From the NCBI GenBank assembly GCA_037176705.1, contig CM073891.1:95105827-95169826 (forward strand): 64,000 nt of DNA, given 5' to 3'. The position numbers were made by a program, and so were the translations under genes. This DNA comes from Molossus alvarezi (taxonomy: Eukaryota > Chordata > Mammalia > Chiroptera > Molossidae). A model generated the notes under the pieces. It did no database searches, was not told where the DNA came from, and saw nothing but the letters and a program-made list of their open reading frames with translations. Positions within the stretch are counted from its first letter, which is position 1. The number at the start of each line of letters is the position of its first letter. Shown here one piece after another: positions 22,857 through 35,043 of this stretch.

Positions 22857-23764
22857 TGTTTCAACCGATGGGTTGGGGACCTGATATGTTGTTCCCCTTC
22901 CAGCCAGATACTAATTTAAGATGGGAGAGAGGAGGAGATATTAGCACAATTAGCTCTGTGATAGTGGACCTCCAGGCCCCAGTGGAAGCTTCGCTCATTG
23001 GTGGGGAAAGGGTGGGAGGGCTTACGCAGGGGCACTGCAGCTGCAGTCTGTCCGCTAGCCGGTCTCGTCATCACTGCCCTCGGTCAGCTCAGCAGCCAGT
23101 GCATGCGTGCACTGAGCTGACCCGGCTTCAGTCTCATCACAGCCCACGGATGGGTGTTATCCATCAGAACCTTTGGGTTCAGAGAGGCTGGGTGATACCA
23201 CTGGCCAGGCGGGGAAGGGGTGGGCCTGGGCCAGGAACCCTCTTTCTGCCCTGGGAAACTGAGCTCATCATCACCCCACACCAGCTCCCAAACCCTGGGA
23301 CTAAAGTCACAGCAAGTAGCCCCCTCTTCTCTCCATTCAGAGCCCCCTCCCAGTGATCCCTTCGGACAAATACCTGCTCTGGCTTGTCCCAAAGCTTACA
23401 CCAAACCACGTTCTCGTTCTGTAGTTAGAGGCGGGGAATGGAAAAATCCACCGATTCCACTTTGAAAAGAATTTCAATGTGGGGGAAGGGAGGGGGAAAG
23501 GAGGAGAGATGGATAAGAAATGATTCAGAAATAGCTGAACTTTGAAAAACAGCAGAAAAGTCTTTCGGGCACTGCAGAGCAGTGCATTTCTAAATGAAGC
23601 TGTGCCAAGGGACTGAAAAATTGCTTATGATCCGAGGACATGGGCCCAGGGAGCAGTTGAACGGACAGGGCAGACAGAAGAACTGCTGGGAGGGCAATTT
23701 GTTCAAGGCAGCAAAGGAAACTCGGAGCAATTCTTAATCCCTGAATTCCAGAGGATCGCCAGAG
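22857..23764. other. Intergenic, single-copy
   Basis: Moderately GC-rich; the longest frame (166 codons, 22856-23356) shows no recognisable motif. Nothing else is identified. Confidence 0.4.
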
Positions 23765-24235
23765 TCTACAGCCACTAAATCACGCGACCACTAAAAGTGA
23801 GAGACCAAACACAACAGCCACTAACTACTATGGCCACTGCACACTCCAGGCACTAAATACTATAGACACTAAATCCTTAAAGACTCTAAATACTCACAGA
23901 CACTAAATACTGCAGATAATAAATACTCAGGCACTAAATACTATAGATATTAAACACAGAAGCTAAATACTGTAGACACTAAATACTACAGACACTAAGT
24001 ACTACAGATTTTAAATACTTACAGAGACTAAATACTACAGGAACTATATACAACAGACACTAAATAGTACAGATATTAAATACCTACAGAGACTAAATAC
24101 AATAAATATTAAACACAGAAGCTAAATACTATAGACACTAAATACTACAGATATTAAACACGACACTAAATACTATAGGTATTAAATACTATAGGCACTA
24201 ATTACTGCAGACACTAAATACTGCAGTGACTGAAC
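23765..24235. repeat. ACTAAATACT minisatellite
   Basis: An irregular tandem array of a 14-18 base unit near ACTAAATACTACAGAC. I can follow some 25-30 variants. A longer word, AAACACAGAAGCTAAATACT, recurs 159 bases apart (23952 and 24111), which suggests a higher-order unit. Units vary by small indels and by substitutions such as CTACAG/CTATAG/CTGCAG. There are no unique spacers, so it is not a CRISPR array. Confidence 0.9.
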
Positions 24236-25796
24236 CCTACACCTCAGATAGAAAATTCTAGTATATGACTCCAAAATCTGGGCCTTAGGAAGAACAATAA
24301 TGTTTGTTTAAAAAATAACAGTCTTGAGGTCCCTAAATTCACCCATCGGAGCCCAGGCCCCGATGTCAGAGTAGCCAAGGCAGAAGGACAATGCTGTACC
24401 CTGGTGGCAGGTTGGGACCGGAGGGAGGGGAAAGGAGAAAGGCATTCACTCCCTTCCACGTGAGGCCAGAGCCTCCCTCTCCTTCTGGGCCCAGGGCAGG
24501 CCTTGCTACGCTCTCTCCGGGTGCGAGTCCTCCCTCCAGCCGAGAAGCCAGCTCACCTGCCCCAGGCCCGGAGCAGGAGTCCGGCCAAGAGAGGACCTCA
24601 CGCTCACGGTGCACAGCCCGCCTCCACCACAAGCCAGCTTCGGGGAGAGTGAAATTTCTTTCCAGTGTGGCTGCGCCTGTGGCACACAAAACCATCTCTA
24701 CGCTTACTCATTAATATGAGCCTGGAGACCAGGAGACTTTAGAATTGCCCGCGCCTTTTTTTTTTTTTTTCCATCAAGGTGGATGTTTGTGGCCAAGAGA
24801 TGTTTGGTTTTTAACTGTGTTTGGGAATTTAAGGAGGGCATGAGTTCTATTTTATTTAGATTTTCTCTGTTGGCCTTTCTTCTGGGCAGCCAGGGAGTCC
24901 TGTCCGCCGGTGGTTTTCCCGGCAGTTCACCCTAGCTGCCCAGAAGGAGCCCAGACCTTAATGTGGTGGCCCCAAGAATCCCCATGAGCTAGGCCTGCCA
25001 GCTGAAGGGGCGTGGGGGGCCTGCCCTGCTGGTCAGCATCCCCCGCCTGCCAGCCCCCTGCCTCTCTCTGCTGTCCCCCAGCCTCCAACAGGAGGATGGG
25101 ACTGGGTTGTGCCCCCCTCCCTATTTCTGCAGGTGCTTTCATAGCGGGGGACCTCATAGCCCCTGGCACACACCTCGAGCTGTGTGTAGAGAAGGGCAGA
25201 GGGGGATGGTGCAGAGGACACCCAGGTCCCATTGTCAGGGGCCTGCCCTTCTCAACATGCCCCTCCTTTTTGTCTTGCCCAGTACTCCTGGGATGGGTCA
25301 TAGCTGGAGGGACCCTATAGAGGACCCCTGAGTACCTCAGTCCCAGGCAGATTTCTGGCCCTGCAACAGCCTGATTCTCCTATTTGAGGGGGCTATTCCA
25401 CACTGAGAGGGGCACGTGGTCCCTGTCCCCGCTGAGGGTCTCCAGGAAGCGACCATCTCGGTGGCGATGGCCAGAGGCACCCCCTGAACTAACCCTCTGG
25501 GTAGCGGAGAGATCCCAGCACTGTCCAGGCCCTTGGGGTTTACTCTCCAGAGTCTTTTCCTTGTCATAATAATAGACACTTATTGTGGAAAGTAGGAAAA
25601 GTGCAGAAAAATATAAAGAAGTTGAAAAACAATGACTTTACCCAAAGGCAACCACTAGTAAAACTGGGCATATTGTCTCCGGTCTCCTTTACATAGTTGC
25701 AATCATACTGTACTTTTAACTTTGTGTAGTGCTTGTTTCCCTGAATAGTAGATGATAAACCTTTCCCTAGAAATGTGGTTTCAAAGACCCCATGTG
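24236..25796. other. Intergenic, no recognised gene
   Basis: A GC-richer patch at 24460-24660, a T-run at 24757-24770 and old-repeat-like AT-rich DNA at 25570-25790. No coding or RNA gene is recognised. Confidence 0.4.
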
Positions 25797-26262
25797 ATGG
25801 TCCCTTCAATTTTATGTGTCAACTTGACCGGCATGGGTAGGTCTGGCTTGAACATTGTTTCTGTGAGGGTGTTTCCAGACTGATTAGCATTTGAACCAGT
25901 GGGCTCAGGAAATGCCCTCCCCAGTGTGGGTGAGCAGCATCCAATCCACTGAGGGCCTGAACTGAACAAAAGGCAGAAGGAGGAATGTGCCCCTTTTTCC
26001 TGCCTGACTGCATGAGCTGGGACATCTTACCTTACCGTCTGCACTTAGACAGGATTTCCTCCTTCGGCTCCCTGGTTCTCAGGCCTTTAGACTTGAACTG
26101 AAGGACACCACTGGCTTCCTGGATGCCCAGCTTACAGACGGCAGACTGTGGGACTTTCAGCCTCCATAAGTGCATGAGCCAATTCTCATAATAATTCTTA
26201 ATTGATCAATTGATTGATAAATAGATTAATAATTTCCTCTGGAGAATGGTGACTAACACAAA
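25797..26262 (+). mobile_element. Ancient LTR-like repeat, family uncertain
   Basis: TTATGTGTCAACTTGACCGG, CTCCCCAGTGTGGGTGAGCA, GCTTACAGACGGCAGACTGT and the end word CTCTGGAGAATGGTGACTAA follow the order of a widespread old mammalian LTR of the ERVL class. The exact subfamily is not certain. No coding region is present. Confidence 0.6.
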
Positions 26263-26339
26263 AGCTGTATCTTATATCTACCCATGTATTTATTCCAAAT
26301 ACTGTATTGAGTGCCTGTGGCATAATGCTAAGTACCCCG

Positions 26340-26545
26340 ACTCTGCAGCAGTCTCTGGCCACAGCTTGGCTCTGCTGCTTACCAGTTGAGAGGCCTTCAG
26401 TAGCTGACTGAACCTCTCTGGGCTTCCATTTCCTCATCTGTAAACCAGACATAGGAGATAATATAACATCTCTTAGTGTGAAGATGCAATGAGTAAGTAC
26501 ATGTACAAGGATTTCGAAGTAATTGGCCCAGAGTAAGCACTCAGA
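26340..26545 (+). repeat. MIR SINE remnant
   Basis: CTTGGCTCTGCTGCTTACCA, GGCTTCCATTTCCTCATCTG and GAGTAAGCACTCAG follow the MIR consensus order closely. Confidence 0.75.
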
Positions 26546-26599
26546 AAGAATCACCTGCTGTGACAATAATGATGATGATGCATTTTATTATTTTTTCTT

Positions 26600-26765
26600 A
26601 AAATTAATTATTATTGTTTTAAATATTTTATTGACTTTTAGAGAGAGAAAAAGGGAGAGGGAGAGAGAAACATTGATGTGAGAGCAAAACATCGAACAGC
26701 TGCATCTTGAATGCCCTCCGCCCCCCAGGGGTCAAGCCCACAACCCTGTGAATGTGCCTGTGATT
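26600..26765 (-). mobile_element. VES-related SINE, partial
   Basis: ATTGACTTTTAGAGAGAGAA, AAACATTGATGTGAGAGC and GGGGTCAAGCCCACAACC are the reverse of the second-type SINE body. The tRNA head is missing or eroded. Confidence 0.7.
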
Positions 26766-27169
26766 GAGTGAGTCCAAAGAGATCATGAGACTGAGGGAAA
26801 AACAAAGTAAACACTGACCTAGCCAATCTATTGTTAATAATTTAGATCGTCTCCAATTTTCATTGTTATAAATGAAAAACATTGCAATATATCCTGACAC
26901 CTAAATTCTTTGGTCCACTGTTCTGATCACTTTTTTTAGGACAGATTTTGAACAATGAAACTATGAATTAAAGAACATAAGCATTTTTGAGGCTGCCAGA
27001 ACTTTCCAAGGTCCCTATTCACACTGCATTTAAACAGCAGTCTCCTTCAGCCAAACTCCTAAATTTATAAGGGACAGGATTTCAGGAAGGTCATCAATTC
27101 AGCTGGAGAGTTAATTATTCATTTGAATTGGTTTGTGCAAAAGCCTCCTGAGAGCCTAGAAGAATAAAT

Positions 27170-28190
27170 TGAAAAGCTATTAGAACTAACGGCAAATTTA
27201 ATAAAGTGGCTATATGCAAAATTCAATAGCCTCTTCATCAACTAGCAATGAGCAATTAAGAAATATGATGCGGGTGGGTGGGATGGGGGAACAGAGAGCA
27301 TGGTCACAATAGCAACAACAATAACAAAAATACCTAGAATTGGCTTTCCTGACAAATGTGGGAAATGGGAAAACTCTTAACTTAAAAACTTGTTAACCTC
27401 TTGCCCTGGCTGGTTTTTCCCAGTGGTTAGAACATTGTCCCGTGGACCAAAGGGTCATTGGTTCGATTCCCAGTCATGTGCCCAGGGCATGTGCCTGGGT
27501 TGCAGGTTCTATCCTCAGCCATGGTTGGGGTCCTGCAGGAGACAACCAGTTGATGTGTCTCTCTCACATCAGTGTTTCTCTCTCTGTCTCTCCCTCCCCC
27601 TCCCTCGCTTTCACTCTTTAAAAATCAATGGAAAAGTATGTTCAGGTGAGGATTAACAAGAACAACAAATGTGTTAACTTCTCTAAAACACATGGGATAA
27701 TTTATGAAAGGCATGCCATGTTCCTAAATGGGACTGAATACCCTGTAAAGTTAACTTGTAGATTTAACACAGTCCAATTAAAAGTCCAAGGAGATTTGTT
27801 GCTTTGTTGTTAAGCACGCCAGTTATTCTGAAGTTCAGCACAAGAAATACATAGATAAGAATAGCTAAGAAAAATCTTCGAAGATTAATAAGGAGGAATT
27901 TTGCCCTACTGGATATTGCATACATAATAAAGCTAAAATAATGAAAATTGTATAGCCCTGATGCAGGAGTTGGCAGACACGTCAATGGGTCATACTTACA
28001 AGCAGAAGTTACTGTGCAAGAATCTCGTGTCCAAAGAAGGAGGCATCACAATCCTGTCAGAAGAGGCCACGTTATTTTATAGATGGTATAGAGACAATTT
28101 GTTAACCGTTCGGGGATGGGGAAGGATGCCCTCTCTCACAACACACATCCAAATAAATAGATTCCGGGTGATGAAAGAGTTAAATGTTTT
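27170..28190 (+). mobile_element. Old L1 fragment, ORF2 C-terminal part, broken
   Basis: Words such as AAATTCAATAGCCTCTTCAT, CAATAGCAACAACAATAAC, TGCCATGTTCCTAAATGGGA and TTGCCCTACTGGATATTGC match the order of L1 ORF2's last part. It has many stops and is interrupted by a VES SINE at 27404-27655. It is a dead copy. The same element probably resumes at 29105 after later insertions. Confidence 0.75.
27404..27655 (+). mobile_element. VES SINE inserted in L1
   Basis: Head CCCTGGCTGGTTTTTCCCAG and tail TGTTCAGGTGAGGATTAAC. The imperfect flanking words TGTTAACCTCTT and TGTTAACTTCTC may be the decayed target duplication. Confidence 0.85.
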
Positions 28191-28600
28191 TATGGGTTGA
28201 GTTATAACCTTTGAGGGGAGAAATATGCTAATGCCCTAACCCCCAGCACCTCAGAATGTGACCGTATTTGGAAATATGATTGTTACAGATAAAACTAAGA
28301 TAAGGTCACACTAGAGTAGGGTAGGCCTCTAACCCACTGTGACTGGTGTCCTTATAAGAAGATGGCTTATGAAGACAGATGGGAGCTTTAGGCTGTCACA
28401 AGCCAAAGACCTCTGAGGCTACCAGAAGTTTGAAGAGGGAGGCAAAAAGGGTGCTTCCTCCCCTACAGATTTCAGATGGACAACGGCCCAGTTATCACCA
28501 GACTTCCGGCCTTCAGAACTGTGAGACCATAAATATCTGTTGTTCAAAACCACCCAGTTTGTGATATTTTGTTAAGCAGCCCAAGGCAACTAATATAAAT
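28191..28600 (+). mobile_element. MLT1-type MaLR solo LTR
   Basis: CCCTAACCCCCAGCACCTCA, GAATGTGACCGTATTTGGAA, GACTGGTGTCCTTATAAGAA, CTTCAGAACTGTGAGACC and ACCACCCAGTTTGTGATATT form the classic MLT1 LTR order. It interrupts the L1 and has no internal region. Confidence 0.85.
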
Positions 28601-28631
28601 ATATAAATTAGAACTATTTAAAAAATTCAGA

Positions 28632-28865
28632 GAGCCCTGGCTGGTTTAGCTCAACGGTTAGAATGTCGGCCTGTGGACCAAAGGGTCTTGGGTTCGATTC
28701 CTGGTCAAGGGCATGTACCTGGGTTGCAGGTTTGATCCCCAGTCCTAGTTGGGGTCATGTGGAAGGCAACCAATTGATGTGTCTCTCTCACATCATTGTT
28801 TCTCTCTCTCTTTCCTGCTTCCTCCCCCTTCCTTGGGTGAGGATTAAAAAAAAAAAAAAAAAAAA
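28632..28865 (+). mobile_element. VES SINE
   Basis: Head GCCCTGGCTGGTTTAGCTCA, ending in GGTGAGGATT and a run of about 19 A. The next SINE follows immediately. Confidence 0.9.
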
Positions 28866-29065
28866 GCCTGGCTGGTGTGGCTCAGTGGTTGAGTGTCGAC
28901 CCATGCACCAAGAAGTCACCGGTTTGATCCCTGGTCAGGGCACATGCCCAGGTTGTGGGCCAAATCTCTAGTGGGGGGCATGCAGGAGGCAGCCAATCGA
29001 TGTTCTCTCTCATTGATGTTTCGCTCTCTCTCTCCCTTCCTCTCTCTCTAAATTCAATAAAGAAA
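28866..29065 (+). mobile_element. VES SINE, second head type
   Basis: Head GCCTGGCTGGTGTGGCTCAG with GACCCATGCACCAAGAAGTC. It abuts the A-tail of the previous SINE and ends in CAATAAAGAAAAGAAAATC, followed by a TA microsatellite. Confidence 0.9.
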
Positions 29066-29104
29066 AGAAAATCAATACTATATATATATATATATATTTT
29101 TTTT

Positions 29105-30090
29105 TTAACTTAAACTTACATAAAAAGTAGCTTTACCAAAACGAAAACTGGGAGATGTAATTGCTACAAAATGACAAGTGGACATTGTTTTTAATATATA
29201 AAAAGAATTCTAAAGCCCCAAGAGAAAATTGGGTGAAGACCATGAACAGACAGTTCACAGAATGCACGTGACTATAAATATAAAAAGTGCTTAATCTCAT
29301 TAGTGATCAAATCCTCTTAAATTAAGGGATACATTTTTCCCTTTCAAATTAATAATATTTTAAATAATGGTGCTTAATATTGATAAGGGTGCAGTAAAAA
29401 TTGTTTCCCCTCCACAATACTATCAAAATGTAAATATCTACATTTTAGAATGCAATCTGGTGCTAGGTGTAAAAAGACTCTAAAAAACCCATATGACCAT
29501 AGCTGGTGTGGCACAGTCTGCACATCAAAGAGTTGCAGGTTTGATTCCTGGTCAAGGGCACATACTTCTGTTGCAGGTTCATTCCCAGCCCCTGTTGGGG
29601 CACATTCGGGAGGCAACCAATTGATGTGTCTCTCTCACATCGATGTTTTTCTCTCTCTCCTCCTCCCTCCCTCCCTTCTACTCTCTCTAAAAAAAAAAAA
29701 AAAATGGAAAAAAAATCGAGTGAGGAGTAACAAACAAAAAACCCCAAAAAACCTCATACCTTTGACGGAGTAATTCTCCTCTAAAAAATCTATTTTAGGG
29801 AAACCATGAAAATATAAGCAAATATTTATCAAAAAGATGTTCAGCACGGCATTATTTATAATGGCAAATTAGAAGCAACCTCAATGTCCAACAATAGAGA
29901 ACTCGCTGCACAACCATGTAACGTTAAATTATGCAACCATTAAAGGTGGTAATTTCAATCTATTCAAAGACATGGAAAATATTCACAATAAAAATGTAAA
30001 ACTAAAAACTAAAATTTATAAACCAAATTTTATAAAAAATATCTGCAGGGAAAGAAAAGAATTAAAATCAGCCAAAATATTTATTTTTTT
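29105..30090 (+). mobile_element. Old L1 3' end, interrupted
   Basis: ATTGGGTGAAGACCATGAAC, GCACGGCATTATTTATAATG and CAACCTCAATGTCCAACAAT are the usual L1M terminal phrases. It is interrupted by a SINE at 29492-29737. It is probably the 3' continuation of the L1 seen at 27170. Confidence 0.8.
29492..29737 (+). mobile_element. VES SINE with internal head deletion
   Basis: The head CCATAGCTGGTGTGGCACAG jumps early to AAGAGTTGCAGGTTTGATTC, so part of the tRNA-like region is missing. The body and A-tail are normal. Confidence 0.85.
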
Positions 30091-30094
30091 CTTC

Positions 30095-30419
30095 TGGACA
30101 GTGTAATTTTATGGATGGTTTTTAATTCTTTGTATTGTGGTGAAATATATATAACATAAAATAAAAATTTTTAAGTGTATAATTCACTGGCATTAAGTAC
30201 TTTCACAGTGTTGTGTAACCATTACCATTATCTAGTTTGAGAACTTTTCCATCATCCCAAACTGAAACTCTATACCCATTAAAGAATAACCCCCCATCCC
30301 CCTCCTTCCAGCCTCTGGTAATCTCTATTCTGCTTTCTGTATTTTTGAATTTGCCTATTCTAGGTAACTTACATAAGTGGAGCCATATGATATTTCCTTT
30401 CTGTGGCTTATTTCACTTA
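30095..30419 (-). mobile_element. L1 3' UTR fragment, reverse
   Basis: ATTGTGGTGAAATATATATA, AAGTGTATAATTCACTGGCA and TGCCTATTCTAGGTAACTTA match the reverse of an old L1M 3' end. It is cut on its right by the LTR beginning at about 30420. Confidence 0.75.
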
Positions 30420-30765
30420 GTGCAATGGACTGAATGTTTATGTCACCCACCCAAACTCATTGGTTGAAATCCTAACTTCCAGGTGATGGTAGTAGGAGAT
30501 GAGGCCTTAGGAAGGCGATTAGGTCATGAGGGTGGGGCCTTCTAGAATGAGATTAGTGCCCTTGTCAGAGACCCCAGAGGACCCCTTGCCCCATCAGCCA
30601 TGTGGGGTTACAGTGAAATGATGGCCATCGATGAGAAAGCTGGTCCTTAGGAGACACAGAATCTGCTGGAGCCATGATCTTGGACTTCCCAGCCTCCAGA
30701 ACTGTTAGAAATACATTTTTATTATTTATAATTCAATGCTATTCTGTTAGAGCAGCTTGAATGGA
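30420..30765 (+). mobile_element. MaLR-type solo LTR
   Basis: TGCAATGGACTGAATGTTTA, GCGATTAGGTCATGAGGGTG, TTGGACTTCCCAGCCTCCAG and AGAACTGTTAGAAATAC run in the order of an old ERVL-MaLR LTR. This is the same family type as the reverse copy at 8476. Confidence 0.8.
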
Positions 30766-32166
30766 CTTGGATATTTAGCACAATGTTTTCAAGATCCATC
30801 TTGTTGTAGCATGTATCTCGGTGCTTCTTGCCCTCGAGATAAAATCTCTTGGGAGGAGACCAGGCCTTTCTCTCGCTTTCCCCCTTCTGCACTGCACTCA
30901 GCTGGAACAAATGGTTCACTGCCTCCTTGGGAAAGGACAACAGTCCCTTATTAAAACTCTGACTTGTCTGAATCTCATGGAGGTGCCCCAAACCCAGCAG
31001 CCCTGTGTAAGTCCCTGGGAGCCATCGAGGCCCTGCCCTGACCCAGGTGTGCAGCCCTCCACCCCTCGGAATGTTTATGCCTCCTGGAAGTATAGACAGC
31101 CTCACCCCACCCCACCCTCACCCCCACTGCTGCTGGTGGCCCCCATGGAGATCGCTCTCATTATATCATTTAAGAGCCTGCTCTCTACCAAGTATGGCCT
31201 GGGATCTGAGCAGAGACAACCCACCCCACCCACCCTCCTGCAGCTTGTACCCCAACAGGGAGACAAACACAGAAATAGACTCTCAGTGGTGCTGAGGGAT
31301 CCGTAGGCGCTCTGGGTGCACAGGGGGGACTCGCTCAGTTAATTAGCCCAAGTCCCTGATCAATTGTGTGTTCTGAGCTTGGCAATCAGAGGGGAGGGGA
31401 CCACTTGCCCTCCTACACAGCTTTCCCCCTGTTGTCCTCATCTGGGCCTCTGGATGTGGGGACAGGGATGGCACACCCATTCTACTGAATGAGGTGATGC
31501 TTAGCACACACCTGACCCTGCGTGCTCCGCAGTGTGAGCTGCTTTAGAAACTATCATTTGAGTGCAGAGCGCCCATCGTCCCCGGAGAGGAAGACAGCGG
31601 CGGCGAGGTTCTCCCCCTGGCCAGCTGCACCCACACACAGCTGGCTGTGGGCAGAAGCGCCCATCTGGCAGCTGTCTCCACAGGCAGGGAAGCAAGGATA
31701 TGCAATTTCCTGAGCAGCCACTTCAATCCTAATGTCCCTTTAATAGTCCTCCTCAAATTGCCATGGCTCTCCCCAGAGGTTTTCATAACTATGGAAAATA
31801 AATAGCCATTATCTGACCTCCAGGGGAATGAGGATGTCTGCAAATTCCAGGAAAGGCGGTTATTAAACCAATTAGAGCCAGTGCACCCTCTGGGTATTGG
31901 CAACCCCAGCACAAAACCAAGGTATGAAGCTCTGGCTACTGCCAAGGAAATCACAAAATAAATTTATTCGCAGCTCAAATTCTCTTTTCACTTACTGTTA
32001 TGTATATGGTACAACTGGCCTCTGATAGCACAGGAGCAAGAGAGAGAGAAATAAAAAACACTACAAATATATGTGATGATGGGTTTCTTTTGCCCTGGGG
32101 TTGGAGGGAAAGGAGCTGGTCAAACAAAGGATGTTTAAGTTAATTTGTTATAAAAACTTGGCATTG
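30766..32166. other. Intergenic, single-copy
   Basis: No repeat or gene is recognised. The open frames here show no family features. Confidence 0.4.
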
Positions 32167-32421
32167 CCCTGGCCGGTTTGGCTCAGCGGTTGGAGCGTCG
32201 GCCTGCGGTACAGAGAGACCCGGGTTCGGTTCCCGCTAAGGGCATGTACCTCGGTTGCAGTTTGTCCCCGGCCCTGGTTGGTCTTGCGGGTGGCAGCCAC
32301 TCGATATGTCCCTTCACATCGATGTTTCTCTCTCTCTCTCTTCCTCTCTCTCCCTCCCTCTCTATCTGAACAAAAAATGGAAAAAATGTCCTCAGGTGAG
32401 GATAAAAAAAAACAAACAAAA
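32167..32421 (+). mobile_element. VES SINE, near-consensus
   Basis: Head CCCTGGCCGGTTTGGCTCAG, GGTTGGTCTTGCGGGTGGCA and CCTCAGGTGAGGATAAAAA. The target duplication AAAACTTGGCATT lies on both sides. Close to consensus, so relatively young. Confidence 0.93.
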
Positions 32422-33741
32422 AACAAAACTTGGCATTATGGATTACATGAAGTTTTACAAGGTCTTGCTGCTATCCAAAGAACATGTAAGAAGAAAAATG
32501 TCCTTTCTTTTCTTACCACATAATGTGAAAAAGAGAAACCATTTTTGACCCTAAAAACATTCAGTGTCACTAGCAAAAAGTGTTTTCAAATACAAGATAT
32601 TTCCTAAATAGGCTCCAGAGACAGAGCTCCGGGCCCGCTCGGAGCCTGCTGTGGTGCTAGCTCAGGCACCAAGGGTTCTCAGGGTGGCATTCCGTCTGTG
32701 ACAGCCGTGAGCCTGGAATGGGCACACCGCCAGAACTCTCACCGAGCTCACCTGAGAGGAGACATGAAAGGGTTTGAAGGAGCCCAGCTGAGCCCGTTTC
32801 TTCTGAAGTGAGCAGCGCTCAAACCTGGCCTGCTGAGGGGCGGCACCATCACCACTCCGCAAAGCTGGATTGGGCCACGGCGGGCAAGCTGCGCCCACTT
32901 CTCCAACAGCCAGGCCGCCCACCCTGCCCGGAGGGGTCAGGAGAGGAATGAGAAGGAAAGAGGCGGTTCTCTTTGTGCTTTCTCTCTCATCTGGAGAAAA
33001 GTTCAAAGTCAGGAGGGACATGGAGGGGCCCATCACCCCTGCCCAACTCACCCCCTGGGTCTCTCCCAAGGAAGGAAAAGGCCCCTGGTCCCAGGACCGC
33101 CTCAGAAAGTCCCAGGTCCCAGCTGTAGTTGATAGGCAGCCCCCAGGCCCTGCCTGTGCCCATACTTGACTCTGGATCCAGAGCCTGTGGCTGTGACCCT
33201 GCCCCCTCTCAATAGCCATCGACTTTTCTGGGCCACGACGTCGAGGAGCTGGTGAGAAGCAGGGCAAGGAAAGCCCATGCTCTTTCAAGAAACTCGCTTT
33301 TGTACCAGTGGGGAAACTGAGGCCCGTGGAGGTAAGGTTACGGGGCAGCAGAGATCAGATGAGGACAGAGCACTGGCCTGGAGTTAGACCTGGGCCCATC
33401 CTATGCTCCTTCCCTGTCTGGGCCGCAACTTCCCCTGGAGATCGTGGTCATTGATCTGCCTAACGCCTGAGGGGGTTGGGGGTCTGATTTGAAGAGGGAG
33501 GATGCTTTCGAACTTCAAGTGGACACTGCAGGCTAGGAAGGGGCCCAAGCACTCTGCCTCTAAGTTGTCCATCATTTCAGTGGTGGTGTGACCCATCTCT
33601 GAAGCAACACCAGTTGGCTTTGCTCCCCAGAACCCCGCTGCAGAGCTGGTGGTGTTGAGGTCTGGCCAATTCCATGTACTCTGATAACTGATGGCCACTG
33701 TGCTACTGGAGGGAGATGTTTGTTGGGGTGCTTTTAAAAGT
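32422..33741. other. Intergenic, single-copy with a long chance frame
   Basis: No repeat is recognised. A 208-codon frame on the - strand (33288-32662) is open, but it has no recognisable motif and a composition typical of GC-rich non-coding DNA. I do not call it a gene. Confidence 0.4.
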
Positions 33742-33751
33742 AAATTATTTA

Positions 33752-34007
33752 TAATTCTTTTTTTCTTTTTACTCCTCACCCAAGGATATTTTTCTATTTA
33801 TCTTCAGATAGAGTGGGAGTGAGAGAGAGGGCGAGAAAGGGGGAGAGAGAGAAGCATCAATGTGAGAGGGACACATTGACTGGTTGCCTACCACATGACC
33901 CCGACCAGGGTCAGGGAAGAACCACAGCTGCAGTACGTGCCCTTGGCCGGAAGCGACTCATTGGTCCACGGGCCGACGTGCTACCACTGAGCCAAACCAA
34001 CCAGGGC
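33752..34007 (-). mobile_element. VES SINE, with target duplication
   Basis: Reverse element from ACTCCTCACCCAAGGATATT to AACCAACCAGGGC. It is bracketed by AAATTATTTA at 33742-33751 and 34008-34017. Confidence 0.92.
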
Positions 34008-34017
34008 AAATTATTTA

Positions 34018-34707
34018 CAAGTCTGACACCAACTACAATTCTGCATCCAATTCCAGTGTGTGGGGTTTCCCCTCACACTAAACAATCCTCCCACACCAGC
34101 TGGGTGTTCTACAGTTCAACTCAATTCGGACATTATCTACCTGGAGACAGGGTCAGATCCCAAAGGTTAAGGGTTCAGTCCTACAAGACCGTCCCAGCCC
34201 ACCTTAGATGACTATTTCAAATTCAGGCTGTCACCTGTGCTTCTGACCAATGGGCTATGGATTGGAGGTTTTACCAACCTCCTTCTCGGTTTGATTAATT
34301 TGTTAGAGCAGCTCACAGAACTCAGAGAAACATTTTGTCTAATAGATTACTGGTTTATTATAAAAGGGTATAACTCAGAAACAGCCCGGTGGAAGAGACG
34401 CACAGGGCAAGGTGTGGGCAAGGGTGTGAGCTTCGGCCTCTCCGGCGCACCATTCTCCCCGTCCCGCCTGTTAACCAGCCGGGAAGCCCTCCCAGTCCTT
34501 TGGGGATTTTATGAGGGTTCATTACGTAAGGCTGACTGGTTAATGTATTAGCCATTGGTGACTGGCTCAACCTCAGCCCTTCTCTCCTCCCGTCAGAGGG
34601 AGGGACCAAAAGTTCCAGCGCTCTAATCACATGGTTGGTTCTCCTGGCAAAGACAAAATACACACACAGTATCTTATTATAAATCATAATATCATACTAT
34701 CTTATTA
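34018..34707. other. Intergenic, single-copy
   Basis: No repeat, gene or regulatory element is recognised in this stretch. Confidence 0.35.
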
Positions 34708-34721
34708 GAAAGGTGTGCCTG

Positions 34722-34984
34722 GCCCTGGCCAGTTTGGCTCAGTGGTTAGAGCACCGGCCGGTGGACCAGAGCGTCCCAAGTTCAGTTCCCACTAAGGGCA
34801 CGTACCTCAGTTGCAGTTTGTCCCCAGCCCCGGTTGGGGTCGTGTGTGTGGCAGCCAGTAGATGTGTCTCTATCACATTGATGTTTCTCTCTCTCTCTTC
34901 CTCCCTCTCTCCCTCCTGCTCTATCTAAAGATAAATGCAAAAAAAAAAAAAAGTCCTTGGATGAGGATAAAAAGAAAAAGAAAA
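34722..34984 (+). mobile_element. VES SINE, with target duplication
   Basis: Head GCCCTGGCCAGTTTGGCTCA. Flanked by GAAAGGTGTGCCTG just left of the head and again after the (AAAAAG)n tail near 34985. Confidence 0.92.
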
Positions 34985-35043
34985 AGAAAGGTGTGCCTGA
35001 ATCCCATCCTCTCACTGTAAATCGCGTAAGAACCGTGTTCTGG

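Noticed and set aside
23765..24235. CRISPR array
   Set aside because: The repeats are short, diverged and have no unique spacers of constant length, and the genome is mammalian.
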